Assembly: GCF_000442315.1 (NCBI RefSeq)
Contig: NZ_KE557322.1
Location: 82,067-146,066 of the forward strand
Direction: 5' to 3'
DNA from: Rubellimicrobium thermophilum DSM 16684
Lineage (GTDB): Bacteria; Pseudomonadota; Alphaproteobacteria; Rhodobacterales; Rhodobacteraceae
DNA length: 64,000 nt
Each line of letters opens with the position of its first letter. The first letter of the stretch is position 1. The notes below the pieces were generated by a model. The model was not told where the DNA came from and searched no databases. It saw only the letters and a program-made list of their open reading frames with translations. Shown piece after piece: positions 38,187 through 48,658 of this stretch. The translations under genes were made by a program, and so were the position numbers.

Positions 38187-38290
38187 CGGCCGCCCTCCGG
38201 CCGGGGCCGGCAGAGCCGGTGCCGCCGGCGGACCGGTTGAGCCCTTCGGCCGCGGATGCTAGGGCTGGCCCCGCACGCAAGGCGGCCGCG

Positions 38291-38320
38291 CCAGAACCGC
38301 CCAGAACCGCCCAGAACCGC
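38291..38320. repeat. Three 10-bp tandem repeats in the secB leader
   Basis: Three perfect copies of CCAGAACCGC lie 19-48 bases before the secB start codon, just ahead of the ribosome binding site GGAGGGAG. They would be in the mRNA leader if transcription starts further upstream. Confidence 0.9.
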
Positions 38321-38338
38321 GATGCCGGAGGGAGACCG

Positions 38339-38986
38339 ATGCCAGACACGCCCGACAACCCCACCGGGGGCCCCGCCGCGCCTGCCCAGGGGGCCGCACA
38401 GGGGGCCGCACAGGGGGCTGCACAGGGGGCTGCACAGGGGGCCGCACCGGGCTCGGCCCCGGGGACGGGCCAGGTCCCGCGCGTGAGCACGCGCATCCTT
38501 GCCCAGTACATCCGCGATCTCAGCTTCGAGAATGTGCTTGCCCGCAAGGGCGTGCAGGGCGAGGTGACCCCCGAGGTGCAGGTTCAGGTCGCGCTCGATG
38601 CCAAGAAGCGCAGCATTCCCGGCCAGTACGAGGTGGCCACCAAGCTGACCGCCACCTCGAAGACCCGCGCCGCGGGCGAGGTGCTGTTCGTGCTCGAGGT
38701 GGATTATGTGGGTGTCTTCGAGATCCAGGGCGTGCCCGAGGATCAGCTTCACCCCTATCTGCTGATCGAATGCCCGCGCCTGATCTTCCCCTTCCTGCGG
38801 CGCATCGTTTCGGATGTCAGCCGCGACGGGGGTTTCCCGCCGCTCAATCTCGACATGATCGACTGGGTGCAGCTCTATCGCGCGGACATCGCCCGCCGCG
38901 CCCAGCAGGCCCAGCAAACCCAGCAGGCCCAGGGCCAGCAGGGCGGGGACGCTGCCCCCGCCGCCGCCCCGCGGCTCGACGCCTGA
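38339..38986 (+). CDS. secB: Protein-export chaperone SecB
   Basis: Cytosolic tetrameric chaperone that keeps preproteins unfolded for SecA. After an unusual N-terminal extension with five GAAQ-type repeats (about residues 18-36), the conserved core begins ILAQYIRDLSFENVLARKG, then VALDAKKRS, VLEVDYVGVFEIQGVPEDQL, ECPRLIFPFLRRIVSDVSRD and GFPPLNLDMIDW. The C-terminus is Gln/Ala-rich. 215 residues, longer than usual because of the two tails. ATG at 38339 follows GGAGGGAGACCG. Confidence 0.96.
   Translation: MPDTPDNPTGGPAAPAQGAAQGAAQGAAQGAAQGAAPGSAPGTGQVPRVSTRILAQYIRDLSFENVLARKGVQGEVTPEVQVQVALDAKKRSIPGQYEVATKLTATSKTRAAGEVLFVLEVDYVGVFEIQGVPEDQLHPYLLIECPRLIFPFLRRIVSDVSRDGGFPPLNLDMIDWVQLYRADIARRAQQAQQTQQAQGQQGGDAAPAAAPRLDA
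38387..38446. repeat. Five 12-bp tandem repeats inside secB
   Basis: Five contiguous units CAGGGGGC(C/T)GCA encode the in-frame Gln-Gly-Ala-Ala repeat in the SecB N-terminal extension. Copy number may vary between strains or be misassembled. Confidence 0.92.
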
Positions 38987-39002
38987 TCCGCGGCAGCCGG
39001 CC

Positions 39003-39713
39003 TCAGCCGCGCAGCCAGAGCGCAGAGGGGCCCATCGCCTCCACGAAGGCGCGATGGGCCTCGGCCTCGGCCTCGGTCAGGCGCGGGGGCAGCGGCCGGG
39101 GCCGGCTCCGGCGTCCGCTGCCGCCGGGGTCCGCCTCCGGCCGGGCGGCGGCGGACAGCGCCAGGGGACGGGGCGCCGCCTCGATGGCCAGCCCCGGCTG
39201 GCGCCCGCCGATCAGCTCCAGATAGACCTCGGCCAGAAGCTGGCTGTCGAGCAGCGCCCCGTGGAGGGTGCGGCCCGAATTGTCGATCCCGAAGCGGCGG
39301 CAGAGCGCATCGAGCGAGGCCGAGGCCCCCGGAAAGCGCCGCCGCGCCAGGGCCAGCGTGTCCAGGGCTCGGTCCTCGGAGAAGGGCGGATGACCGAGCC
39401 GCCCCAGCTCCCAGTTGAGAAAGCGTAGATCGAAGGCGGCGTTGTGGATGACCAGCCGCGCCTGCCCGACAAAGCGCAGGAACTCCTCGGCGATATCGGC
39501 AAAGACGGGCTTGTCGGCCAGGAAGTCGTCGGACAGGCCATGAACGGCGAAGGCGTCCTCGGGCATCGGCCGTTCGGGATTGATGTAGACATGGAAGGTC
39601 TGACCGGTGGGCAGATGGTTGATCAGCTCGATCGCGCCGATCTCCACGATCCGGTCGCCGGCTTCGGGATCGAAGCCCGTCGTCTCGGTGTCGAGCACGA
39701 TCTCGCGCATCAT
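39003..39713 (-). CDS. dnaQ: DNA polymerase III epsilon subunit DnaQ
   Basis: Proofreading 3'-5' exonuclease. DEDDh motifs are complete: EIVLDTETTGFDPEAGDRIVE (ExoI), LVIHNAAFDLRFLNWEL (ExoII) and LHGALLDSQLLAEVYLEL (ExoIII, with the His). The C-terminal tail carries the polymerase-alpha-binding region. ATGATG at 39713 overlaps the coaE stop. 236 residues, normal. Confidence 0.97.
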   Translation of the reverse strand: MMREIVLDTETTGFDPEAGDRIVEIGAIELINHLPTGQTFHVYINPERPMPEDAFAVHGLSDDFLADKPVFADIAEEFLRFVGQARLVIHNAAFDLRFLNWELGRLGHPPFSEDRALDTLALARRRFPGASASLDALCRRFGIDNSGRTLHGALLDSQLLAEVYLELIGGRQPGLAIEAAPRPLALSAAARPEADPGGSGRRSRPRPLPPRLTEAEAEAHRAFVEAMGPSALWLRG

Positions 39714-40342
39714 CGCTCTCCTGCCTTGCCTTGCGCCCTTGCGGCCTGCCTTGCGGCGATGGCGGCCAGGATGTCCTGCACCGCCTGCCGCGCGGCCTCG
39801 AATGTCGTGCCGGGGATCACCCAATCGGCCCGGGCGCGCTTCTCGGCATCCGGCATCTGCCGGGCGAGCAGGGCCTCGATCGCGGCCTCTTCAAGCCCCC
39901 GGGCCCGCAACCGCGCGCGCTGGACCGCTGCAGGGGCCGAGACCACCGCCACCCCGTCGCAGAGGGCATCGAGCCCCGTCTCGTAGAGCAGCGGCACCTC
40001 GAGCACCGCCACCCCCCCTGTCTGCAGCCCGGCCAGGAACCGCTCCCGGTCCTGGGCCACAAGGGGATGGACGGCCGCCTCGATCCGGGACCAGAGCGCC
40101 GGATCAGCCGTCAGCGCGGCGCGCAGCCGGCCGCGGTCCACGGCGCCTTCGCGGACGGCATCGGGCCGCAGCGCGGCGATCAGGGGAACCGCCGCCCCGC
40201 CCGGCGCATAGAGCCGATGAACGGCGGCATCGGCATCCCAGACCGCGCAGCCCGCCTCGCGCAGCATCGCCGCCGCCGTCGTCTTGCCCATGCCGGCCGA
40301 TCCGGTGAGGCCGAGCACGAAGGGCCGTCCCGTCCCCGTCAC
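39710..40342 (-). CDS. coaE: Dephospho-CoA kinase
   Basis: Last step of CoA synthesis. From the GTG at 40342: P-loop VLGLTGSAGMGKTTAAAMLREAG, WDADAAVHRLYAPGGAAV, LEVPLLYETGLDALCD, and DWVIPGTTFEAARQAV. I choose GTG overlapping the aroE stop rather than an upstream Met, giving 210 residues, the family length. Confidence 0.95.
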   Translation of the reverse strand: MTGTGRPFVLGLTGSAGMGKTTAAAMLREAGCAVWDADAAVHRLYAPGGAAVPLIAALRPDAVREGAVDRGRLRAALTADPALWSRIEAAVHPLVAQDRERFLAGLQTGGVAVLEVPLLYETGLDALCDGVAVVSAPAAVQRARLRARGLEEAAIEALLARQMPDAEKRARADWVIPGTTFEAARQAVQDILAAIAARQAARAQGKAGER

Positions 40343-41178
40343 GCCAGCACCGCGCGGCGCAGATCCTCGTCCACCGCGGGGCGGATGCCCCACCAGGCCT
40401 CGAAGGCGGGCACCGCCTGATGGAGCAGCATCCCCAGCCCGTCCACGGCGACGGCGCCGGCGGCCCGCGCCTCGGCCAGAAGGCGCGTCTCGAGCGGCGC
40501 ATAGACGAGATCGACCACGACCTGACCGGGATGCAGCCCGTCCAGCGGCACGCGGAAGGCGGGCTTGCCCATCATCCCGAGCGAGGTCGCGTTGACGACC
40601 AGCACCCCTTCCTCGACGGCATTGCCGGCGCCGGACCCCAATCGAGGACGCGGATGCGCGGCCCCCGATTCGGCCTGCGCCGCGCAGCCAGCGTCTCGGC
40701 CGCCTCGCGGGTGCGGTTGGTGAGGATCACTTCGGGCACGCCGGCCTCGAGCAGGGCATCGAGAACCGCCCGCGCGCCCCCCCCGGCGCCCGAGGACCGT
40801 CGCCGGCCCGGCCGCCGGATCCCAGTCCGGCGCCCCCTGGCGCAGGGCGCAGAGGAATCCTTCCCCGTCGGTATTGTCGGCAAGGATGCGGCCGTCGCGA
40901 AGGATCAGGGTGTTCGCCGCCCCGATGCGGCGGGCCCGCGCCGTCACCTCATCGGCCAGCGCCAGCGCCGCAACCTTGTGCGGCACCGTCACATTGACCC
41001 CGACAAAACCCATCCGCGGCAGCATGCGCACCACCGCCTCGAGATCCGCCGGGGCGACCTCGATCGCGACATAGTCACCGGGCAGCCCGTGCCGGGCCAT
41101 CCAGTGACGGTGCAGACGGGGCGAGCGGGAATGGGCAATCGGCTGGCCAAGGACACCGGCAAGCGGATGCGAGGTCAT
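40339..41178 (-). CDS. aroE: Shikimate dehydrogenase AroE (compensated frameshifts)
   Basis: NADPH-dependent reduction of 3-dehydroshikimate. The substrate domain is clear: LGQPIAHSRSPRLHRHWMAR, GVNVTVPHKVAALALADEV, GAANTLILRDGRILADNTDGEGF. After AGPATVLG an extra base at 40789-40791 shifts the frame and a missing base at 40636-40639 restores it, so about 50 residues are wrong; the other frame holds the expected Rossmann stretch GAGGGARAVLDALLEAGVPE and NRTREAAETLAAR. The C-terminus VNATSLGMMGKPAF and LLHQAVPAFEAWWGIRP is normal. Confidence 0.93.
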   Translation of the reverse strand: MTSHPLAGVLGQPIAHSRSPRLHRHWMARHGLPGDYVAIEVAPADLEAVVRMLPRMGFVGVNVTVPHKVAALALADEVTARARRIGAANTLILRDGRILADNTDGEGFLCALRQGAPDWDPAAGPATVLGRRGGRAGGSRCPARGRRARSDPHQPHPRGGRDAGCAAQAESGAAHPRPRLGSGAGNAVEEGVLVVNATSLGMMGKPAFRVPLDGLHPGQVVVDLVYAPLETRLLAEARAAGAVAVDGLGMLLHQAVPAFEAWWGIRPAVDEDLRRAVLA

Positions 41179-41786
41179 GCGTCAAGGACTCCGCGCTGGA
41201 TGAGAAAGGTCAGAAGCGGCAGCAGAGGCAGGCCCTGGATCGTCCAGGGATCGCCTTCGACCCGTTCGAAGAGGCGCACCCCCTCGGCCTCGATCCGGTA
41301 GGCGCCGACCGAGTGGCGGATCGCCTCCCAGTGGCGGGCGACATGGGCGGCGATGAAGCCCTCGGACAGCGGGCGCATGGTCAATCGTGCCTCGGCGACA
41401 TGGCGCCAGACCGGCCGGCCCCCTTCGGCCAGCACCGCCGCCGAGACCAGGCGATGGCGCCGACCGGCCAGCGCCGCAATCTGGGCGCGCGCCTCCTCCG
41501 GCGTGGCGGGCTTGGAGAACAGCCGTCCCTCGCAGTCGAGGGTCTGATCGGCACCGAGCACCAGCGCCTGCGGATGAGCGGCCGAAACCCGCAGGGCCTT
41601 CATCTCGGCCAGGGCATCGGCGATCGCCCGCGCGTCATGACCTTCGGCCAGAAGGGCATCGCGCAGGGCGGCCTCGTCCACACGGGGGCGGACCACCCGG
41701 AAAGGCAGCTCGGCGGCCTGCAGCATGGCGGCACGGGCCGCCGAGCCGGAGGCGAGGATCAGGGCTGGGGACGGATCGGTGGACAA
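41175..41786 (-). CDS. maf: Maf family nucleotide pyrophosphatase
   Basis: House-cleaning pyrophosphatase for non-canonical nucleotides. [21 protein letters not shown] at the N-terminus, the RVDEAALRD motif, [19 protein letters not shown] and [19 protein letters not shown] are typical. The start is TTG at 41786; no better start was found. Overlaps aroE by four bases. It borders the proposed origin. Confidence 0.94.
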   Translation of the reverse strand: MSTDPSPALILASGSAARAAMLQAAELPFRVVRPRVDEAALRDALLAEGHDARAIADALAEMKALRVSAAHPQALVLGADQTLDCEGRLFSKPATPEEARAQIAALAGRRHRLVSAAVLAEGGRPVWRHVAEARLTMRPLSEGFIAAHVARHWEAIRHSVGAYRIEAEGVRLFERVEGDPWTIQGLPLLPLLTFLIQRGVLDA

Positions 41787-42143
41787 GCAGGGGACCGGGG
41801 CTGGAGCAGTCAGGGGACAGAACGGGGGAAAAGGCGGGGCTTACCCTGCCCCAGCCGGACGGCGGGGGGAAGGGGGTGGGCGAATCCCCGAGTCCTCCAC
41901 CCCTCGGACCCCGATTCGCCCACCGCTTCCGGCCCGGCTGTGGACAAGCCCGGCCCCCTCCCCGGCCGCGAGGGATTCGGCCAGCATCCGCACAGGTCTG
42001 GCAGCGCCCTTGCAGAACAGCAGGCTGGGGAAGACCCGGTGGACAGGGCCGGGTCATCCCCAGCATCCACAGGCCCAGCCGCCACCGCTTCCCTTTCCTT
42101 CGGGAGTCGCGGAAGAGAGAAGAGGCGCCTGCCCGCAAAGGAG
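41787..42143. other. Non-coding gap between maf and hemJ, candidate chromosomal origin
   Basis: About 357 bases with no credible ORF, between outward-facing gene blocks (maf-aroE-coaE-dnaQ and hemJ-rho-mnmE-mnmG-rsmG-parAB). In Caulobacter the origin lies at the equivalent junction, between the hemE/rho side and the maf-aroE-coaE-dnaQ side. DnaA-box-like words (consensus TGTGGATAA/TTATCCACA) are present: TGTGGACAA at 41941-41949 (one mismatch), GCATCCACA at 42063-42071, and GGTGGACAA at 41778-41786 overlapping the maf start. A perfect parS lies 3.2 kb away. No AT-rich unwinding element is visible, which weakens the call. Confidence 0.45.
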
Positions 42144-42584
42144 ATGTTCCCCGTGGATGCCTATCCCTGGATCAAGGCGGCCCATGTCGTGGCGATGGTC
42201 GCCTGGATGGCCGGTCTGTTCTACCTGCCCCGCCTGTTCGTCTATCATGCCGAGACCGCCCCGCCCGGATCGCCGCTCGATGCCACCTTCCAGGTGATGG
42301 AGCGCCGTCTGCTGCGAGCCATCATGACCCCGGCGATGATCGCCACCTGGATCCTGGGCCTTGTCCTCGTCTGGATGGGGGGTTGGTGGATGGCGGGCTG
42401 GTTCCATCTGAAACTGGCCGCGGTGCTGGCGCTGTCGGCCTTTCACGGCTGGTGCGCGGCGCGGCGACGCGACTTTGCCATGGGCCGCAACCGTCGCAGC
42501 GGACGGCATTACCGCTTCATGAACGAGGTTCCGACGCTGCTTCTGCTGATCATCGTCGGGGCGGTCGTCGTGAAACCCTTCTGA
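42144..42584 (+). CDS. hemJ: Protoporphyrinogen IX oxidase HemJ
   Basis: Membrane haem enzyme that oxidises protoporphyrinogen IX in bacteria lacking HemG/HemY oxidases. 146 residues, four hydrophobic helices; key residues are the haem-ligand His in [20 protein letters not shown] and the conserved Lys in [18 protein letters not shown], plus [19 protein letters not shown] at 42144 has AAAGGAG just upstream. Beside rho as in other Rhodobacterales. Confidence 0.94.
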   Translation: MFPVDAYPWIKAAHVVAMVAWMAGLFYLPRLFVYHAETAPPGSPLDATFQVMERRLLRAIMTPAMIATWILGLVLVWMGGWWMAGWFHLKLAAVLALSAFHGWCAARRRDFAMGRNRRSGRHYRFMNEVPTLLLLIIVGAVVVKPF

Positions 42585-42757
42585 GGCAGACCCTGCAGAC
42601 CCCGTTGACCGCTGCCTGCAGGGGCCTTATGTCGAAGGCGCCGCCCGTCCGGGACCGGCACTTCATGATTGTTTCCGTCCCCTCCCGAGGGACTGTCGGA
42701 CCAGCGCCGCCCCCGGAGTCCCGGCTCTGCGCGGGGCCGCGCGTCATCAGGATCTCC

Positions 42758-44021
<1,264 letters not shown>

Positions 44022-44029
<8 letters not shown>

Positions 44030-45347
44030 CGGGACGGCGCCGGAAGAGGTCCGCCGGGGGGATCCGCCGGCGGACACGATCTTTGCCCCGGCCACGCCGC
44101 CGGGCCGGTCGGGAATCGCGGTGATTCGCCTTTCGGGTCCGCGCGCGCGGGAGGCGGTCGAGGCGCTGGCCGGGGGACCGCTGCCGGTTCATGGCCGGGC
44201 GCTGCGGATCCTGCGCGATGAGACGGGCGAGCCGCTCGACGAGGCGCTGATCCTGACCTTTGCCGAGGGGCGCAGCTTCACCGGCGAGGAGACGGCCGAG
44301 ATCCAGGGCCATGGCTCGCCGGCGGCGGTGGCGGCGATCCTGGGCGCGCTCGGGCGCCAGCGGGGGCTGCGGCTGGCTGCTCCGGGCGAATTCGCACAGC
44401 GCGCCCTGGCCCATGGCCGGCTGGATCTGGCGCGGATCGAGGGTCTGTCGGCCCTTCTGGAGGCCGAGACCGAGGCCCAGCGCCGCCAGGCGATGCGGGT
44501 GTTCCAGGGCGCGCTCGGAAAGCGGGCCGAGGACTGGCGCGAACGACTCCTGCAGGCGGCCGCCCTCACCGAGGCGATGATCGACTTTGCCGAGGAGGAC
44601 ATCCCCGAAGCCCTGCCCGAGATCGCCCGGTTGTGCGGCGAGATCGCCGGCGAGCTGGAGGCCGAGGCCCGCGGGGCCCGTCTGGCCGAGCGGCTGCGCG
44701 AGGGCTTCGAAGTTGCCATCGTCGGGCCGCCCAATGCCGGCAAGTCCACGCTGCTCAACCGCCTTGCGGGGCGCGAGGCGGCGCTCGTCTCCGATGTTGC
44801 GGGCACCACGCGCGACGTGATCGAGCTGCGCATGGTGCTTGACGGGATGCCGGTGACGCTGCTCGACACGGCGGGCCTGCGCGAGACCGCGGACAGCGTG
44901 GAGCGGATGGGGGGTGAGCGGGCCCGGGCCCGGGCCGCGGCCGCCGATCTGCGGGTGCATCTCGTCCTGCCGGACGGGCCGCGGCCGGCCGAGGGGCCGG
45001 ACGACATCGTGCTGCGCGCGCAGGCGGACCGCCTGGCCGGAGAGGGGCCCGGCATCTCGGGTCTGACGGGCGAAGGGGTAGAGGCGCTGGTGGCCGAGAT
45101 CGCCCGCCGTCTCTCGGCCCGCACCGCGGCGCTGGGGGCGGGCCTGACCGCACGCCATGCCCATGCGATGGCCGAGGGCGCGGCCGCCCTGCGCGAGGCC
45201 GAGGCCCTGGCCCGGGCGGGCGCCGCCCCCGAACTGGCCGGCGAGGCGTTGCGCCGCGCCCTGGCGGCGCTCGATGCCCTTGTGGGCCGGGTCGGGACGG
45301 AAGATATACTGGGGGCGATCTTCCAGCGGTTCTGCATCGGCAAGTGA
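44022..45347 (+). CDS. mnmE: tRNA modification GTPase MnmE (TrmE)
   Basis: With MnmG forms 5-carboxymethylaminomethyl-uridine at wobble U34. 441 residues: N-terminal folate domain ([38 protein letters not shown]), G1 [21 protein letters not shown]2/G3 [13 protein letters not shown] and [12 protein letters not shown], and the C-terminal FCIGK with the catalytic Cys. Followed four bases later by mnmG. Confidence 0.98.
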
Positions 45348-45351
45348 GGCG

Positions 45352-47229
45352 ATGTTTCACGTGAAACAGCCCGAGGGTTCGGATTTCGACGTCGTCGTGG
45401 TGGGCGGCGGCCATGCCGGCACCGAAGCCGCCCATGCGGCGGCGCGTCTGGGTGCGCGCACCGCCCTGGTGACGCTGAAGGCCGATGCGATCGGGACGAT
45501 GTCCTGCAATCCCGCCATCGGCGGCCTCGGCAAGGGCCATCTCGTGCGCGAGGTGGATGCTATGGACGGCGTGATGGGGCGCGCCGCGGATGCCGCCGGC
45601 ATCCAGTTCCGCCTGCTCAACCGCTCCAAGGGGCCGGCCGTGCAGGGGCCGCGGACGCAGGCCGATCGCCGCCTCTACCGCGAGGCCGTGCAGGCCATGA
45701 CCCGCGCCTGCGCCGGACTGACCGTGATCGAGGGCGAGGCCGCGGATCTGATCCTCGAGGGCGGACGCGCCGCGGGACTGCGCCTGGCGGACGGATCGGC
45801 GATCCGCGCGCGCGCGGTGGTGCTGACCACGGGGACCTTCCTCAACGGCGTCATCCATGTCGGCGACCGTTCCCGCCCCGGCGGCCGCCTGGGCGAGCCG
45901 CCCTCGAAGGCACTGGCCGATCGGCTCTACGGCCTCGGCCTGCCGATGGGCCGTCTCAAGACCGGCACGCCGCCGCGGCTCGACGGGCGGACCATCGCCT
46001 GGGACCGGCTCGAGATGCAGCCGGGCGACGAGGATCCGGTGATGCTCTCCTTCCTGTCGGAGGGTCCCGTCGTGCCGCAGATCGCCTGCGGCATCACCCG
46101 CACCAATTCCGTGACCCATGCCATCATCCGCGACAACCTCCACCGCTCGGCCATGTATGGCGGGCATATCGCCGGGGTGGGGCCGCGCTACTGCCCCTCG
46201 ATCGAGGACAAGGTGGTGCGCTTTGCCGACAAGGACAGCCATCAGGTCTTTCTCGAGCCCGAGGGGCTTGATGACGACACGGTCTATCCCAACGGGATCT
46301 CCACCTCGCTGCCGGCGGAGGTGCAGGAGGCCTATGTGCGCTCCATCGCCGGGCTCGAGCGGGCCGTCATCACCCAGCCTGGCTACGCCATCGAATACGA
46401 CTATGTGGATCCCCGCGCGCTGACCCCTGCGCTGGCGCTCAAGGCCTTGCCGGGGCTGTTCCTGGCCGGGCAGATCAACGGCACCACGGGCTATGAGGAG
46501 GCGGCGGCGCAGGGCCTTGTCGCCGGGCTCAACGCCGCGCGCGAGGCGAAGGGCGAGGGGCCGGTCGAGTTCTCGCGCGCCACGTCCTATATCGGCGTGA
46601 TGATCGACGACCTCGTGAGCCGCGGCGTGAGCGAACCCTACCGCATGTTCACCTCGCGCGCGGAATTCCGCCTGTCCCTGCGCGCCGACAATGCCGATCA
46701 GCGGCTGACGCCGGCGGCGCGGGAATGGGGCCTGGTCGGAGAGGCGCGCTGGGCCGCCTTTGCCGCGAAGATGGAGGCGCTCGAGGCGGCGCGGAGCGAT
46801 CTGCGCGCCCGCCGCTTCACGGCGCGCCGCCTGCATGCGGCGGGGCTCAACCTTGCCCCCGACGGAGAGACACGGGACGGGCTCGGGGTGCTGGCGCTGG
46901 CCGATGCGGGATGGGAGCATCTGGCCGCGCTCGATCCCACGCTGGTCCTGCCGGCCCCCTGGGTGCAGGCCCAGCTCAGGCGCGAGGCGCAATATGCCCA
47001 GTATCTCGACCGGCAGGCCCGCGACGCCGAGGCCCTCAAGCGCGAGGAGGCCCGCCGCCTGCCGCCCGATCTCGACTATGCCGCGATTCCGGGCCTGTCC
47101 TTCGAGCTGCGCCAGAAGCTTGAGCGGCTGCGCCCGGCGACCCTGCGCCACGCCGCCCAGATCGACGGCATGACGCCGGCGGCGCTGCTGCTGCTGGCGG
47201 CCCGGCTCAAGGCGCGGGAGGCGGCATGA
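45352..47229 (+). CDS. mnmG: tRNA uridine-5-carboxymethylaminomethyl enzyme MnmG (GidA)
   Basis: FAD enzyme partner of MnmE. It begins MFHVKQPEG because a parS site overlaps the first codons; then [21 protein letters not shown] (FAD), [77 protein letters not shown] and [17 protein letters not shown]. 625 residues, normal and unbroken. Confidence 0.98.
   Translation: MFHVKQPEGSDFDVVVVGGGHAGTEAAHAAARLGARTALVTLKADAIGTMSCNPAIGGLGKGHLVREVDAMDGVMGRAADAAGIQFRLLNRSKGPAVQGPRTQADRRLYREAVQAMTRACAGLTVIEGEAADLILEGGRAAGLRLADGSAIRARAVVLTTGTFLNGVIHVGDRSRPGGRLGEPPSKALADRLYGLGLPMGRLKTGTPPRLDGRTIAWDRLEMQPGDEDPVMLSFLSEGPVVPQIACGITRTNSVTHAIIRDNLHRSAMYGGHIAGVGPRYCPSIEDKVVRFADKDSHQVFLEPEGLDDDTVYPNGISTSLPAEVQEAYVRSIAGLERAVITQPGYAIEYDYVDPRALTPALALKALPGLFLAGQINGTTGYEEAAAQGLVAGLNAAREAKGEGPVEFSRATSYIGVMIDDLVSRGVSEPYRMFTSRAEFRLSLRADNADQRLTPAAREWGLVGEARWAAFAAKMEALEAARSDLRARRFTARRLHAAGLNLAPDGETRDGLGVLALADAGWEHLAALDPTLVLPAPWVQAQLRREAQYAQYLDRQARDAEALKREEARRLPPDLDYAAIPGLSFELRQKLERLRPATLRHAAQIDGMTPAALLLLAARLKAREAA
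45353..45368. promoter_or_regulatory. parS centromere site overlapping the mnmG start
   Basis: Perfect TGTTTCACGTGAAACA; its first T is the second base of the mnmG ATG and it fixes the N-terminal residues FHVK. About 3.2 kb from the proposed origin and 2.5 kb from parA. ParB binding site by established consensus. Confidence 0.96.
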
Positions 47230-47860
47230 ACGCCCCGCCGCGCGCGCTTGCGGGGGTTGCTGTGCCCCCCGCCGTGCTGGCGCGGCTCGAGACGCTCGAG
47301 GCGCTGGTGCGGAAATGGACGGTGCGCATCAACCTGGTCGCCCCCTCGACGGCGGCCGAGCTCTGGACGCGCCACATCGCCGATTCGGCCCAGCTCTGGC
47401 CGCTCGCGCCGCCAGAGGCGCGAACCTGGGTGGATCTGGGATCGGGGGGCGGGTTTCCGGGCCTCGTGATCGCTGCCCTTGCGGCCGGGACGGGCCGCCC
47501 CGCCGTCACCCTGATCGAAAGCGACGGCCGCAATGTGCCTTCCTGCGCGAGGCGGCGCGCGCCATGGGGGTGGATGTGACGGTTCTCGACCAGCGGTCCG
47601 AACAGGCCCCGCCACAGGGTGCCGAGATCGTCTCGGCGCGGGCGCTCCGCCCCCTGCCGAAGCTGCTGCCGCTGGTGGCCCGCCATCTGGCCCCCGGGGG
47701 GACGGCCCTGCTGCCCAAGGGGCGCGGCTGGGCAGCCGAGGTGGAGGCTGCACGGGCGGCCGGATGGCGTTTCGCTCTGGACAGCCGGCCTTCGGCGACC
47801 GACCCTGACGCGCGCCTCCTGCGCCTTACCGATCTGGAGTCTGCCCGCACCGATGCCTGA
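47226..47860 (+). CDS. rsmG: 16S rRNA (guanine527-N7)-methyltransferase RsmG (frameshifted)
   Basis: SAM-dependent methylation of G527 in 16S rRNA. Visible: [35 protein letters not shown] motif [20 protein letters not shown], then after the break [22 protein letters not shown] and [24 protein letters not shown] base is missing near 47532-47533: correction turns DGRNVPSC into DGRKCAFLRE. About 211 residues. Four-base overlap with mnmG and eight with parA. Confidence 0.95.
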
Positions 47861-48646
47861 GCCTGCGCGCCGCCCCCGCATCATCGCCATCGCCAACCAG
47901 AAGGGGGGCGTGGGCAAGACGACCACGGCGATCAATCTGGGCGCTGCGCTGGCCCGGCGCGAGCGGCGGGTGCTGCTTGTGGATCTCGATCCGCAGGGCA
48001 ATGCCTCGACCGGGCTCGGCATTCCGCCCGAGGCGCGCGAGCGGACCGCCTATGACCTGCTGACGGGGGGGGCCAGCCCTGCCGAGGCGGCACAGCCGAC
48101 GGGGGTGCCGGTCTGTCGATCGTCCCGGCCTCGCCCGATCTGTCCTCGGCCGATACCGATCTGGCCGGGCGGCCGGGTCGGGCGGCCCTGCTGCGCGGGG
48201 CGCTGCGCCAGCCGGCGATGGACGGGCTCGGCCTCGACTATGTCCTGATCGACTGTCCCCCCTCGCTCAACATCCTGACCGTGAATGCGCTGGTGGCGGC
48301 ACATGCCGTCCTGGTGCCGCTCCAGTCGGAGTTCTTCGCGCTCGAGGGGCTTTCGCAGCTCATGCTGACGATCCGCGAGGTCCGGCAGAGCGCCAATCCC
48401 TCGCTGCGCATCGAGGGGGTGGCCCTGACCATGGTGGACCGGCGCACGACGCTGTCGCAGGCGGTGGAGCAGGACGCGCGCGAGAATTTGGGGGATCTGG
48501 TGTTCCGGACGGTGATCCCGCGCAATGTGCGCCTGTCGGAGGCCCCCTCGCATGCCCTGTCGGTGCTGGATTACGATCCCTCCTCGGCAGGGGCGACGGC
48601 CTATCGCGCGCTGGCCGAGGAACTGATGTCCCGCGAGACCGCCTGA
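47853..48646 (+). CDS. parA: Chromosome partitioning ATPase ParA (frameshifted)
   Basis: Deviant-Walker ATPase that moves ParB-parS complexes. N-terminal [36 protein letters not shown], later [37 protein letters not shown] and [20 protein letters not shown]. One G is missing at 48110-48111: restored sequence reads [20 protein letters not shown]. About 264 residues when corrected. Confidence 0.96.
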
Positions 48647-48658
48647 GGAGGATTGCCC

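Noticed and set aside
41387-42757. Apparent 450-residue N-terminal extension of Rho
   Set aside because: The open frame runs through maf antisense, the origin gap and hemJ in another frame. The family start [11 protein letters not shown] lies at 42758.
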